Assembly (NCBI GenBank): GCA_016285345.1
Contig: JAEEQN010000012.1
Coordinates: forward strand, 1-64,000
Reading direction: 5' to 3'
Length of the DNA stretch: 64,000 nt
From: Victivallales bacterium
GTDB taxonomy: Bacteria; Verrucomicrobiota; Lentisphaeria; Victivallales; UBA1829
The translations under genes and the position numbers were made by a program. Of the stretch, positions 1 to 9,009 are shown piece by piece. Within the stretch, counting starts at the first letter, position 1. The number at the start of each line of letters is the position of its first letter. The notes under the pieces were generated by a model. The model did no database searches. It worked only from the letters and a program-made list of their open reading frames with translations, and was not told where the DNA came from.

Positions 1-2
1 GT

Positions 3-116
3 GCTGGCGGCGGCAACAACCGTACCGGCGGCGGCTTCGGCGGCGGCAATGCCGGCGGCGGTGGCCGTGCCGGTGGCGGCGGCGGCTTCGGCGGCGGTGG
101 CCGCGGCGGCAGATAA
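3..116 (+). CDS. C-terminal tail of a Gly-rich protein (partial)
   Basis: An open frame enters from the left edge and ends at a TAA at 114-116. It encodes about 37 residues made almost entirely of Gly with scattered Arg, Phe, Asn and Ala, ending G-R-G-G-R. Gly/Arg/Phe tails of this kind occur in RNA-binding proteins and in some exported proteins, but no folded domain lies inside the window, so no function can be assigned. It runs in the same direction as the secretion operon that begins about 107 bases later. A GC-rich hairpin (about 178-193) lies between the two, so co-transcription is uncertain. Confidence 0.6.
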   Translation, partial: AGGGNNRTGGGFGGGNAGGGGRAGGGGGFGGGGRGGR

Positions 117-223
117 TCCGACACCCAACCCACAGATACCGAACAACCAACTTACCTGATTCAGAAACAAACAAAAAAGCCGGCCCGGCCGGTAACAATT
201 ACATAAGAAACGGAACCTCAAAG

Positions 224-2866
224 ATGAAGAGACAGATTTGCACAACCCTCACCGGTGCGGCATTCGCTTCCTTCCTGCTCGTTTTGCCCCAGATCACGAG
301 CGCGGCGGACGAGGCGGAAAACACAGCCTCCGCTCAGGCGGACGGCGCGGCGACCCCCGCAATCGAACAGATCAGCGAAGGCAAGATCCTGGAGGACAAG
401 GATAACGGCAAGGTCGTAATCCTGGAAGACCCCAACGCCGACGGGATCACGGTCGAAAAGACATCGATCGTCACGCCCGGCGAGAACGGCGAAGTCGAGG
501 TCAGAAACGTCTTGGTCGTGAACGCTCCCTCCGATGAGGTCGAGGGCGTCGAGGCCGCCGCGGAAGAAGAGATCGAAGCCGCCGAAAAAGGCGACTCCAC
601 CTGGCTCGGCCGTTTCTTCGCGGCCATCGGCATGGGCGATGATCCCGGCGACGGCGAACCTAACAAGACCGATCCGGCCCGCAAGTTCCGTTTCCTCTAC
701 CATGACAAGTACGAGGGAGATGACATCACGCTTCTCCCGCAGTCCATTCAGGAAGAGATGATCGTCACCGATCGCGAGGCGTCCCGCGACCTGGCGACAC
801 CCGAACAGATCGATAATGTCGAGACCCCGGTCAAGTTCGAGAAAGAGGACAAGGATGCCGACAAGAAGCCGGTCCCCTTCTATGAGGCCATCCTGATCGA
901 CGAGGAGATCGAAGGCGGCGGCGGCGGCGACGAGGAAATCGCCGTGAACATCGTGTTCAACAGCGCTCCGATCATGGACGTGATCCCCGCGTTCGCCGAT
1001 GCCCTCGGATTCAACTTCGTGATCGACACCGATATCCGCAGTTTCGTGACCCTGAACCTGAACTCCACGATGACCAAACGCGATCTGTGGGCCGCGTTCG
1101 TCTCCCTGACTGAAAACGCCGGCGTCAAGATCGCCGTCGAAAACTCCGGTCTGCTCCGCATTCTCCCGCCCAGCAAACTCGGTTCCCGTGCCAACCTCGA
1201 CGAAGCTGAAATCTGCTTCTATCCGCTGAAGTTCGCCAGCGCCCAGGAAGTCATCAACCAGATCCGTCCGTTCCTCAGCAGCACCGCCACCTGCATCCAG
1301 GTGCAGCGCCCGAACGCTGTGCTCCTCGTCGACGACAAGGACAACATCCGCAAGATCTCCGATCTGCTCGACATCCTCGACGAAAACCCGCGCACCAAGT
1401 GGTCCCGCGTGGTCGTCCCCTGCGAGAACATCCTCCCGAGCAAGATCGCCGAAGAACTCCGTGAAGTCCTCCCGACCCTCGGATTCGTGGTGAAGCAGCT
1501 CAATGAAAACAACGAGCAGCCCGGCTCCGTGAAGATCACGTCCATCGACCGTCTCCAGCTCATCATCGCCAGCGCCGCCACCAAGGAGGCCGCGCAGGAG
1601 ATCCGCAACTGGATCGAGATTCTCGACGGCACGATCTCCCTCGACCAGGAACGCATCTTCGTCCACAAGGTCATGTACACCAAGTCCGAGCAGCTCATGC
1701 AGGCCCTTTCCGTGCTCTACAACATGAGCGGCACATCCCTGACGATCGACGACGACGGCGGCAACCGTACGCAGACCGTGAACGGCACCAGCACCACGCG
1801 TACCAATACCAACAACCGCAACAGTTCGTATTCCGAATACAGCTCGACCACGACGGACCAGAAGTCCAACGTCTTCGAGACGCCCGTGAAGATCTTCTCC
1901 GACGGCGCCCTGAACCGCCTGGTCATCCGTACCACGCCGAGAACCTACGCCTCCATCAAGGCGCTCCTCGACCGCCTCGACGTCGTGCCCGCGCAGGTCC
2001 TCCTGCAGGTCACCGTCGCCGAAGTCACGCTCGGCGACAATATACAGTACGGTCTCGAGCTCGCGGCGGCCAGCAGCTGGGGCGGCAATATCATGTCGAT
2101 GGGAACGAAATGGGGCGATCTCGACCCGGATACCGCGGAGACGGGCATCGATGCGCGCCAGACCGGCTACTCCTTCATGCTCGCCGATCCGAGCGATCCG
2201 AACAACAAGCTGGGCTATCTCCGCGCTTATGCCGGCGATAACATGTTCAAAGTCGTCGCCAGCCCGCAGGTCCTGGTCTCCAGCAACACGGAAGCCATGA
2301 TCAACGTCGGTAAATCGACCCCGTATATCGGCAGCACCGTGACCGACACCAGCAGCTCCGGCTCCCTCCTCACCAGCACTTCCTTCAAGGATTCCGGTGT
2401 CACGCTGACCGTGACCCCGCAGGTTACCAGTACCGACCTCATCACCCTGAAGATCGATCAGAAACTCTCCGCCGCGCAGATGATAACGCTTAACGCTACC
2501 ACGCAGGCGCCGGAAACCACCGAACGTGAAGTGAAGACTTACATGACGATCCACAACGGCCAGACAATGATTATTGGCGGCCTGATCCAGGAAGAGGGCA
2601 CCGACCAGCTCGAATCCCTGCCTTTCATCAACGAGATCCCGTTCCTCCGCCGTCTTCTCGGCCACACCAGCAGCGAGCTGACGCGCACCGAGATCCTGAT
2701 CATGATCACCGGCCACATCATCAACGAGAAGAGCCGTGTGGAAGATATGATCCGCCGTTACAACGACGCCCTCGAAGCCATCAACGATTTCGAGGACAAC
2801 CTGGGCAGCTCCGCCGACGGCACGCACAAAAAAGCCAGCTCCCGCATGTTCACTCTTGACTTCTGA
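224..2866 (+). CDS. gspD: Type II secretion system secretin GspD
   Basis: An 880-residue outer-membrane secretin that should form the exit channel of the type II secretion system. It starts with a signal peptide (Lys-Arg, a hydrophobic stretch, then a cut near AA-D at about residue 29). A long acidic, low-complexity region follows, to about residue 240. Next come N0-like and N1/N2-like ring-building domains at about 240-500 and a Ser/Thr/Asn-rich linker at about 515-545. The C-terminal secretin domain (about 580-830) carries the late VPxLxxIPxLGxLF-type block in the form LPFINEIPFLRRLLG. The acidic N-terminal region is longer than in classical GspD. Eleven bases separate it from gspE, so the two are probably co-transcribed. 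Confidence 0.93.
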   Translation: MKRQICTTLTGAAFASFLLVLPQITSAADEAENTASAQADGAATPAIEQISEGKILEDKDNGKVVILEDPNADGITVEKTSIVTPGENGEVEVRNVLVVNAPSDEVEGVEAAAEEEIEAAEKGDSTWLGRFFAAIGMGDDPGDGEPNKTDPARKFRFLYHDKYEGDDITLLPQSIQEEMIVTDREASRDLATPEQIDNVETPVKFEKEDKDADKKPVPFYEAILIDEEIEGGGGGDEEIAVNIVFNSAPIMDVIPAFADALGFNFVIDTDIRSFVTLNLNSTMTKRDLWAAFVSLTENAGVKIAVENSGLLRILPPSKLGSRANLDEAEICFYPLKFASAQEVINQIRPFLSSTATCIQVQRPNAVLLVDDKDNIRKISDLLDILDENPRTKWSRVVVPCENILPSKIAEELREVLPTLGFVVKQLNENNEQPGSVKITSIDRLQLIIASAATKEAAQEIRNWIEILDGTISLDQERIFVHKVMYTKSEQLMQALSVLYNMSGTSLTIDDDGGNRTQTVNGTSTTRTNTNNRNSSYSEYSSTTTDQKSNVFETPVKIFSDGALNRLVIRTTPRTYASIKALLDRLDVVPAQVLLQVTVAEVTLGDNIQYGLELAAASSWGGNIMSMGTKWGDLDPDTAETGIDARQTGYSFMLADPSDPNNKLGYLRAYAGDNMFKVVASPQVLVSSNTEAMINVGKSTPYIGSTVTDTSSSGSLLTSTSFKDSGVTLTVTPQVTSTDLITLKIDQKLSAAQMITLNATTQAPETTEREVKTYMTIHNGQTMIIGGLIQEEGTDQLESLPFINEIPFLRRLLGHTSSELTRTEILIMITGHIINEKSRVEDMIRRYNDALEAINDFEDNLGSSADGTHKKASSRMFTLDF

Positions 2867-2877
2867 GGTCCTTAGCC

Positions 2878-4509
2878 ATGTCGAATGAAATCAACTCGTT
2901 CCCCGATATGCGGGCCAAACTCCGCGAGCGCCTCGCCGCGCTCTCGGAGGAGTATCCCTCCGCAGACGCCTCCGCGGCCGATCTGCGCGATGCGGACTCC
3001 AATCTGGTCAGGGCGGGGACCATCAGCGAACAGCAGCTGACGGAGATCTATTCCGAGTGCTACGGCATCCCGGCCCCGGACGAGAACGATCTCCGGATGC
3101 CCGATCCATACCCGAACGCGCCGCAGGAATTCCTGAACGCCAACCTGTGCGTCCCGTACGAGTGGTCCGACGAAAACAAGACCATGGTCTTCCTCGTCGC
3201 CGACCCGTATTCCATTGAGCACATCACGTTCCTGGTCAGCAAGAGCTGGCGCATGACCGTCAGCTTCCAGTTCGTCCGCCGGACGTATCTGGAACGCATG
3301 CTCTCCCGCCTTCAGAACATCGATGAGGAGGAGCAGTTCCACGAGTCCGACGACGAAGCCTCCCTGCGCAGCATGGCCGGCGAGGCGAAGATCGTCCGTC
3401 TGGTCAACGACATTTTCACGCGTGCCCTGGAAGACGGCGCGTCCGATATTCACGTGGAACCCGGCGAAGACGCCGTGGTCGTGCGCTGCCGAATCGACGG
3501 CGTTCTCCGCGAGATCATGAGCTGTCCGCTCAACCAGTTCCCCGCCATCGCATCCCGTATCAAGCTGATCGGCGGCCTGAACATCGCAGAAAGCCGTCTC
3601 CCCCAGGACGGCCGTACCAACGTGAAGCTCGGCCACGAGGAACTGGACATGCGTATCAGTACGCTGCCGATCCTCACCGGCGAATCCATCGTGCTCCGAC
3701 TCCTCAACCAGGACGCCCTGACCTTCGACCTGAAGACGCTCGGCATGTCGGAAGCCAACCTCCGCGACTTCGAGAAGCTCATCAGCATCCCGTACGGCAT
3801 CATCCTGGTCGTGGGGCCCACCGGAAGCGGCAAGACGACCACGCTCTACAGCGTGATCAACCAGCTGAACGACAACAAGAAAAAGATCATCACCATCGAA
3901 GACCCCGTCGAATACAAGACGGCCGGCCTCTGCCAGATGCAGGTGAACGAAAAGATCGGCGTGACGTTCGGCGCGGGACTCCGCTCCATCGTGCGTCAGG
4001 ACCCCGACATCATCCTCGTCGGCGAAATCCGTGACCGCGAAACCGCCGACATCGCCATCAACGCCGCCCTCACCGGCCACCTTGTGCTGAGCACGCTGCA
4101 CACCAACGACGCCGTCGGCGCAGTGACCCGACTCCTCGATATGGGCGTCGAGCCCTTCCTCGTGTCCTCCGCGCTTTACGGCGTGCTGTCCCAGCGACTC
4201 GTCCGCAAGATCTGCACGGTCTGCGGCGGCTCCGGCTACATCGGCGTCCCGATGGGCCAGAAGGGCGACGTCACGAACCGCTGCAAGCGCTGCGGCGGCA
4301 CGGGATTCAAGGGACGCTCCGGCGTCTTCGAACTCCTGACCGTGACCGACGACCTGCGCGCCGCCGTCATCCGCGAAGAGGACAGCAGCGTCCTGCAGGC
4401 GATCGCCGTCAAGCACGGCATGCGCACGCTCCGTCAGGATGCGGACGAAAAGGTCCGCCTCGGCATCACGACGAAGGAAGAAGCCAACCGGTCCGTAGCG
4501 GACATGTAA
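2878..4509 (+). CDS. gspE: Type II secretion ATPase GspE
   Basis: A 543-residue cytoplasmic hexameric ATPase of the GspE/PilB family that powers pseudopilus assembly. An N-terminal N1E-like domain (about 1-150) is followed by the ATPase. Walker A is GPTGSGKT at residues 313-320, then an Asp box (IITIEDPVEY), a Walker B (DPDIILVGEIRD) and a His box (LSTLHTNDA). The C-terminal part has two CxxC pairs (CTVC and CKRC) for zinc, separated by 19 residues, which is shorter than the spacing usual in GspE. A PilT-type retraction ATPase is not a good fit, because that family lacks both the N-terminal domain and the zinc motif. It lies between gspD and gspF. Confidence 0.95.
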   Translation: MSNEINSFPDMRAKLRERLAALSEEYPSADASAADLRDADSNLVRAGTISEQQLTEIYSECYGIPAPDENDLRMPDPYPNAPQEFLNANLCVPYEWSDENKTMVFLVADPYSIEHITFLVSKSWRMTVSFQFVRRTYLERMLSRLQNIDEEEQFHESDDEASLRSMAGEAKIVRLVNDIFTRALEDGASDIHVEPGEDAVVVRCRIDGVLREIMSCPLNQFPAIASRIKLIGGLNIAESRLPQDGRTNVKLGHEELDMRISTLPILTGESIVLRLLNQDALTFDLKTLGMSEANLRDFEKLISIPYGIILVVGPTGSGKTTTLYSVINQLNDNKKKIITIEDPVEYKTAGLCQMQVNEKIGVTFGAGLRSIVRQDPDIILVGEIRDRETADIAINAALTGHLVLSTLHTNDAVGAVTRLLDMGVEPFLVSSALYGVLSQRLVRKICTVCGGSGYIGVPMGQKGDVTNRCKRCGGTGFKGRSGVFELLTVTDDLRAAVIREEDSSVLQAIAVKHGMRTLRQDADEKVRLGITTKEEANRSVADM

Positions 4510-4527
4510 TCACAGGAGAGAAGCCGC

Positions 4528-5730
4528 ATGGGTCTGTATAAATATCTGGCGTCCTCGGGCCGCGACAAGCCGACCGAGGTGCTGATCGAAGCCGACAACC
4601 AGAACGAGGCGCTGAGCAAGCTCCGTTCCCGCCGCCTGATCCCGGTCCAGTACCTGGGCGAGGCGTCCATGAACGCCGGCGGAAAGATGAAGCTGTTCGG
4701 AAAAGGCGGCATCGACACGTTCGCATTCACGCGGCAGCTCTCTCCGCTGCTGAGTTCGTACATCCCGCTGGAACGCGCCCTCGCGATCATCGCCGAAGGC
4801 GCGGAAGACCCGCGGCAGAAATCTTTCGTGAACAACATGCGCCAGGGCCTTCACGAAGGCAAGAAGTTCTCCGAACTCATCCGTTCGCAGGGCACGCTTT
4901 TCCCCGACTACTACGCGAACCTGATCGAATCCGGCGAAGAGTCCGGCTGCCTTCCGGAAGTGCTGGTCCAGCTCTATAAGTTCATGGGCGAGTCGCGCGA
5001 CCTGAAAGGGTTCATCGTGTCGAACTCGATCTACCCGTCCGTGATCCTCGGCATCGTGCTGATCGTCGTGATCCTGCTGTTCACCGTGTTCGTGCCGAAG
5101 TTCGCGACCATCTTCGCGGACATGGGACGCGAGACGCCGCCGTCGCTGAACCGTCTGCTGGCGTTCAGCGCGTTCGCGAAATGGGCGTGGTGGATCATCC
5201 CGCTGCTGATCGTCGGCGGCTGCTTTGCCTACATTCAGATTTTCGGCAAGCAGCAGTTCGACTACGTGACCAGCAAGATGAAGCTGAGAATCCCGCTGAT
5301 CGGCCGCATCATCTCCGACCTGGAGATGTGCCGCTACATCCGCACGCTCTCGATCATGACCATGAACCACGTCGAAATCATCCGTACGGTGAAAATCGCC
5401 GGCCGCATCATCCACAACCCGGTCGTGGCCGAACCCTTCCAGCCTATCGCCGACAAACTGAAATCCGGCCAGAAACTCTCCGCGACGCTTCAGGGCAACC
5501 CGTTTGTGCCGCGCGAGACCGTCCCGATGCTCCGCGTCGGCGAGGAATCCGGCAACGTGGGCGACATGCTGGTGCGCATCGCGGACAACCTGGAAAGCGA
5601 CACCCGCGCGAAGATCAAGCGTCTGCTGAGCCTCTTCGAACCCGCCGTGATCCTGCTTCTGGCCTCCGTCGTGCTCATCGTCGTGGTCTCGATCTTCCAG
5701 GCCATGATGGACCTGAACGCGGTCGAATGA
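4528..5730 (+). CDS. gspF: Type II secretion inner-membrane platform protein GspF
   Basis: A 400-residue polytopic inner-membrane protein of the GspF/PilC family, the platform that couples the GspE ATPase to pseudopilin insertion. Two repeated T2SSF cytoplasmic domains are visible (about 60-165 and 265-370). Each contains the family pattern ending in an LIESGEESG-like or LRVGEESGN-like segment. Membrane helices are at about 165-190, 217-238 and 370-395. The start has AGGAG a few bases upstream (4513-4517). It follows gspE by 18 bases and is followed 64 bases later by the pseudopilin genes. The length is normal for the family. Confidence 0.94.
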   Translation: MGLYKYLASSGRDKPTEVLIEADNQNEALSKLRSRRLIPVQYLGEASMNAGGKMKLFGKGGIDTFAFTRQLSPLLSSYIPLERALAIIAEGAEDPRQKSFVNNMRQGLHEGKKFSELIRSQGTLFPDYYANLIESGEESGCLPEVLVQLYKFMGESRDLKGFIVSNSIYPSVILGIVLIVVILLFTVFVPKFATIFADMGRETPPSLNRLLAFSAFAKWAWWIIPLLIVGGCFAYIQIFGKQQFDYVTSKMKLRIPLIGRIISDLEMCRYIRTLSIMTMNHVEIIRTVKIAGRIIHNPVVAEPFQPIADKLKSGQKLSATLQGNPFVPRETVPMLRVGEESGNVGDMLVRIADNLESDTRAKIKRLLSLFEPAVILLLASVVLIVVVSIFQAMMDLNAVE

Positions 5731-5794
5731 TAAAACGGATATGACAACAAAGTTTTGAAATCAATTTCATCCCAATCCTAAAGGAGATACCCTT

Positions 5795-6217
5795 ATGAAA
5801 ACGCAAAAACAACGCCGCAGAGTTACACCGTTCACCCTCATCGAAGTCGTGGTCGTGATCGTGATCCTCGTCACGCTGGCGTCCGTCGCCACCCCGATGT
5901 ACATGAACTACATCAAGAAGAGCAAGATCGCGACGGCCAAGACGCAGATCAAGCTCCTCGACGATGCGTTGCAGCAGTACAAGCTCGACGTCGGAACCTA
6001 TCCCTCCGACCTGCAGGGCCTCATGGAGAACATCGACCAGTCCGAAAAGTGGGACGGTCCGTACATCAAGCCGAGAGTCCCCCTGGATCCCTGGGGCGCC
6101 GAGTATAACTACGTCTTCCCCGGCGACCACGGTGAATTCGACATCTACTCCTTCGGCGCCGACGGGCAGGAAGGCGGCGACGGCGAATACGCCGACCAGA
6201 CCAACTGGGAACTCTAA
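5795..6217 (+). CDS. gspG: Major pseudopilin GspG
   Basis: A 140-residue major pseudopilin. The N-terminal prepilin motif is TPFTLIEVVVV: a hydrophobic helix with the essential Glu at +5 and a basic leader in front. The residue before the cleavage site is Pro, not the canonical Gly. The C-terminal half has the GspG hallmarks: a TYPSDLQGL segment, DPWGAEYNY, and the calcium-loop region FGADGQEGG. A good ribosome site (AAAGGAG, 5779-5785) precedes the ATG. The GspG-specific fold features separate it from type IV pilins. It should polymerise into the periplasmic pseudopilus. Confidence 0.93.
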   Translation: MKTQKQRRRVTPFTLIEVVVVIVILVTLASVATPMYMNYIKKSKIATAKTQIKLLDDALQQYKLDVGTYPSDLQGLMENIDQSEKWDGPYIKPRVPLDPWGAEYNYVFPGDHGEFDIYSFGADGQEGGDGEYADQTNWEL

Positions 6218-6267
6218 TCTCCTGAAATACATCAACGCCCCCGCATAACGGGAGTTCAAGTACGAAA

Positions 6268-6768
6268 ATGTCGAGACGGAAGCCATTTACACTTGTCGAA
6301 GTCGTGGTCGTGATCGTGATCATGGTTTTGACCGGGGCGGTCGCCGTCTCGGCGATGCGTACGGACTCAACCTCCCGCCTCATCAAACGCACCACGAGCG
6401 AATTCCGCTCCCTCTGTTCCCGTGTCCGCTACAAAGCCATGGAAATGGGCGAGGACCGCATGGTCGTGTACGACCCGGAAACGCATGTGTTCTCCATGGC
6501 GCGTCCTACTCAGAATTGGGAAGAGGAAATGGAATATGAGGACGGATTCGTGCCCCTGGACGGCGCGAAATGGGAGCTGCCGGAGGAATTCGAGCTGACG
6601 ACCGATGAAAACCGTCCGCTTGAGGTCTTCCGGTTCTATCCGGATGGCGGCGCTTCCGGCAAATGGAATCTGACCCTCGCCGTCGCGGGCAAGGATATCG
6701 CAATGGAAATCGGCGTCGCGAAGCTGACCGGCGCGGTCGTTGCGCGAGAGAAAGGGCGGGGTGAATGA
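6268..6768 (+). CDS. gspH: Minor pseudopilin GspH-like
   Basis: A 166-residue protein with an N-terminal prepilin signal, KPFTLVEVVVVIVIMV, with Glu at +5 and again Pro in place of Gly at -1. The rest resembles the GspH/FimT beta-sandwich: an alpha-helix, then a segment beginning around RYKAMEMGEDRMVV and several predicted strands. Its order between gspG and gspI matches the usual GHIJK cluster. Its stop overlaps the gspI start in an ATGA junction, indicating translational coupling. The gspH call depends on position as much as on sequence, because minor pseudopilins are poorly conserved. Confidence 0.82.
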   Translation: MSRRKPFTLVEVVVVIVIMVLTGAVAVSAMRTDSTSRLIKRTTSEFRSLCSRVRYKAMEMGEDRMVVYDPETHVFSMARPTQNWEEEMEYEDGFVPLDGAKWELPEEFELTTDENRPLEVFRFYPDGGASGKWNLTLAVAGKDIAMEIGVAKLTGAVVAREKGRGE

Positions 6769-7217
6769 TGATTCACCGTCAATTCATACGCGGCGTGAAG
6801 AGCTTCACGCTCATTGAAGTCATTATCGCCATCGGCATCCTGGCGATCTCGCTGGCTTCGCTGTTCCAGATCATCGCCTCCTCGCGTGCCCGCATCGCGA
6901 AAGCCGAGGAAAGCTGGCGCAACATGCACATGCTGACGCAGGCGGCGGAATACGTGCTGCTGCACAGCGGAAACTCGGGCGTGGACGGCATCGACCGGGA
7001 TTTCTTCCCCTACCAGGATTACCAGATCAACGTCATCTACGAAGGAGAAGTCACCGACGAGCAGATCGCCGACGACTTCAGGTCCATCGACGGGCAGCTG
7101 CCGCTGGAACTCTGTGTCATCGAACTTGTCAACCTGAAGACGTCCGGCAAGGAAGTTGTCGGCACGCTCGAACTCGAGAGGATCATCTACGACGATGAAG
7201 GTCTGGAACCGGAATAA
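6765..7217 (+). CDS. gspI: Minor pseudopilin GspI-like
   Basis: A 150-residue minor pseudopilin, predicted to join GspJ and GspK in the pseudopilus tip. The prepilin signal is KSFTLIEVIIAIGILAISLASL, with Glu at +5 and Ser at -1 instead of Gly. After the helix the sequence (MHMLTQAAEYVLLHSG and onward) is compatible with the short GspI domain. The ATG lies inside the gspH stop (4-base overlap), and the 3' end overlaps the gspJ start by 23 bases. The order gspH-I-J-K supports the assignment. Confidence 0.82.
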   Translation: MMIHRQFIRGVKSFTLIEVIIAIGILAISLASLFQIIASSRARIAKAEESWRNMHMLTQAAEYVLLHSGNSGVDGIDRDFFPYQDYQINVIYEGEVTDEQIADDFRSIDGQLPLELCVIELVNLKTSGKEVVGTLELERIIYDDEGLEPE

Positions 7218-7881
7218 GAAGGGCCGGACCCGCCGTAGCAACTTCACTCTGATGGAGCTTGTCGCGGCGGCAGGCATCATGATGGCGATCGCGGGCATCA
7301 TCGCGTTCGCCTCGCGGTCGTTTTTCCGCGCGCTCGCGTCCGCCGAACGCGTCTCCGCCCAGCTTCAGGTGTACCTGAACATCGATCAGGTCATGGACGG
7401 CTGTTTCCGCAACATGATCCCGTTCAACTGGGAGACGACCGACGAGAACGACGACACGTTCCAGGTCTTCGCCGGGTATCCCGACATGATCCATTTTACG
7501 ACGCTGCGGCGTTCCTACGACGACGCTGGCGGCAACCTGTTCTTCATGCGCGTCTACGTGGACGACAAGACGGACGAGCTTGTGGCGGAATACAGCAAGT
7601 TCCCGCGCCTGCCGTGGTACGAGGACAACGACGATGAATTTCCCTACGACCGCGAAGTTCTCGCGACGGACGTGGACCACGTGGAGTTCCTCTACGCAGG
7701 CCAGCAGGACAGCGTCGTAATCTGGGTCGAGGAATGGGACCGCGATAACTACGACTTCATTCCGCTGGCCGTGCAGATGACCGTGGAATGGAAAAACGGC
7801 ACGACCGAGCAGTGGCTCCGCAGGACCGCCGCGTCCGGCGGCAACAGCGTCTACGGCGCGGTGCATGAGGTGGACGAATGA
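7195..7881 (+). CDS. gspJ: Minor pseudopilin GspJ-like
   Basis: A 228-residue minor pseudopilin. The ATG at 7195 is preferred over an upstream in-frame ATG at 7156, because it gives a short basic leader (MKVWNRNKKGRTRRSN) directly before FTLMELVAAAGIMMAI. Asn is at -1 and Glu at +5. The domain after the helix is long and rich in strands (for example MIHFTTLRRS, FFMRVYVDD, VEFLYAGQQDSVVIWVEEWD), as in GspJ. It overlaps gspI by 23 bases and gspK by 4 bases (ATGA), so the four minor pseudopilin genes are tightly coupled. Confidence 0.82.
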   Translation: MKVWNRNKKGRTRRSNFTLMELVAAAGIMMAIAGIIAFASRSFFRALASAERVSAQLQVYLNIDQVMDGCFRNMIPFNWETTDENDDTFQVFAGYPDMIHFTTLRRSYDDAGGNLFFMRVYVDDKTDELVAEYSKFPRLPWYEDNDDEFPYDREVLATDVDHVEFLYAGQQDSVVIWVEEWDRDNYDFIPLAVQMTVEWKNGTTEQWLRRTAASGGNSVYGAVHEVDE

Positions 7882-8939
7882 TGAACCGCAAAACAGCTGA
7901 AAGAATCCTCCGCCGCGGGGAATCCGGCATCGCTCTGATCTCCGTGCTGCTTCTGATCGCCACCGGCTCCCTCCTGGCGCTCATGGTGATGTCCATCTCC
8001 AAGACCACGTCGTTTACCGTCATGCCGTTCGTCCAGCTTCAGCGCAGCTACTATGTGCTGGAGGGCATGGCGCAGCGCATCCAGTTCCTGATCTCCGCGG
8101 ACCGCCAGCTCTACGGCAATCCGCAGCAGATCAACGTCGACAACTACAGCGAGTACGACACCGACCGGTATCTCCCGGACGCCGTGCCGCATTACATGGA
8201 CTACTACGGTACGCCGGTCGTCTTCACGATCAAGGACGCCGCCGGCCCGGTAAATCTGCAGGGGACGAACTTCCAGCAGGCGATCCAGCAGTTCCGGAAC
8301 TTCGTCGACGAGGAAAACGACTTCACCGATCTGCTGGAAGACCTCAACTACATCATCACGGACTACATCGACACGGACGATTCGCCGACCGACCCCAACA
8401 GCTGGGAGGCGGATGAATACTACGAGGCCGGTATGTCGCCGCTGCCTCGCAACGGCGCGATCACCGACCGCAACGAATTCGCCTACATCCCCGGGATGAC
8501 CGATCTTTTCCCCATCGACCAGGACGGCCGTCTGTCCTACATTCGCCTCATCCCGCCCGCGGACGCCGGCGTCACCATCGACGGCAATCCGGACATCTTC
8601 GGCGTGACCGACGACTGGCTCGTTCTCGCATGCGACCTGGAGGAAGACGAACTGGAAGACCTGCATGAGGCCATCGCGGAGTTCCATTCGATTGAACGCG
8701 TCCCGCTTTCCGAAAACCTCACTTCCGATTCCACCGTGATGACGAAGATCAACAACTACGTGCGCTGGAACTCATCCGGCGTCTATACGGTCATCATCCG
8801 GCCCGCCGTGACCGACGAATATGGCGAAGAGCTGGAAAAGAAGGTTCCCGGACGCCGCCTCGTCTTCACCTACACGCCGTCGCCCGTCGCCGGCGACGCC
8901 GACGGCTTCGTGCCGTTCTACGAGTGGATGTTCTTCTGA
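7878..8939 (+). CDS. gspK: Minor pseudopilin GspK-like
   Basis: A 353-residue large minor pseudopilin that would cap the pseudopilus tip. The leader ends ESG followed by IALISVLLLIATGSLLAL. It is the only pseudopilin in this operon that keeps Gly at -1. As in many GspK proteins, the +5 Glu is absent. The body contains an alpha-domain with SAM-like helices (PVNLQGTNFQQAIQQF, then DLLEDLNYIITDYID) and a C-terminal half with strand-rich segments. It is the last gene of the operon; the next gene (9008-10147) is convergent, and a hairpin repeat lies between the two. Confidence 0.85.
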   Translation: MMNRKTAERILRRGESGIALISVLLLIATGSLLALMVMSISKTTSFTVMPFVQLQRSYYVLEGMAQRIQFLISADRQLYGNPQQINVDNYSEYDTDRYLPDAVPHYMDYYGTPVVFTIKDAAGPVNLQGTNFQQAIQQFRNFVDEENDFTDLLEDLNYIITDYIDTDDSPTDPNSWEADEYYEAGMSPLPRNGAITDRNEFAYIPGMTDLFPIDQDGRLSYIRLIPPADAGVTIDGNPDIFGVTDDWLVLACDLEEDELEDLHEAIAEFHSIERVPLSENLTSDSTVMTKINNYVRWNSSGVYTVIIRPAVTDEYGEELEKKVPGRRLVFTYTPSPVAGDADGFVPFYEWMFF

Positions 8940-8957
8940 GCGGGAATCGCCGGTTTC

Positions 8958-9009
8958 GTGCCGGAGCGTCGTAGCCCGGCACAGCCGCAGAGGAGGACTT
9001 GTCCTCCTC
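8958..9009 (+). repeat. REP-like repeat, copy 1
   Basis: Two hairpins in tandem. GTGCCG...CGGCAC (8958-8982 region) is joined by A-G-CCGCAG-A to the perfect palindrome GGAGGAC-TT-GTCCTCC (8992-9007). A second copy in the opposite orientation lies at 19330-19376. Copy 1 sits between the convergent ends of gspK and the EpsI-like gene, so it may act as a transcript 3' end or stabiliser. Confidence 0.7.

Noticed and set aside
178-194. Terminator between the Gly-rich gene and gspD
   Set aside because: The palindrome GCCGGCC/GGCCGG is preceded by an A run and not followed by T, so it would work only on the opposite strand, where no gene needs it.
218-2827. Long open frames on the opposite strand of gspD, and similarly of many other genes (for example 37666-43287, minus strand)
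   Set aside because: They are antisense shadows of GC-rich coding genes, with low-complexity Asp/Arg/His-rich translations and no recognisable domain. The sense frames contain full family motifs.
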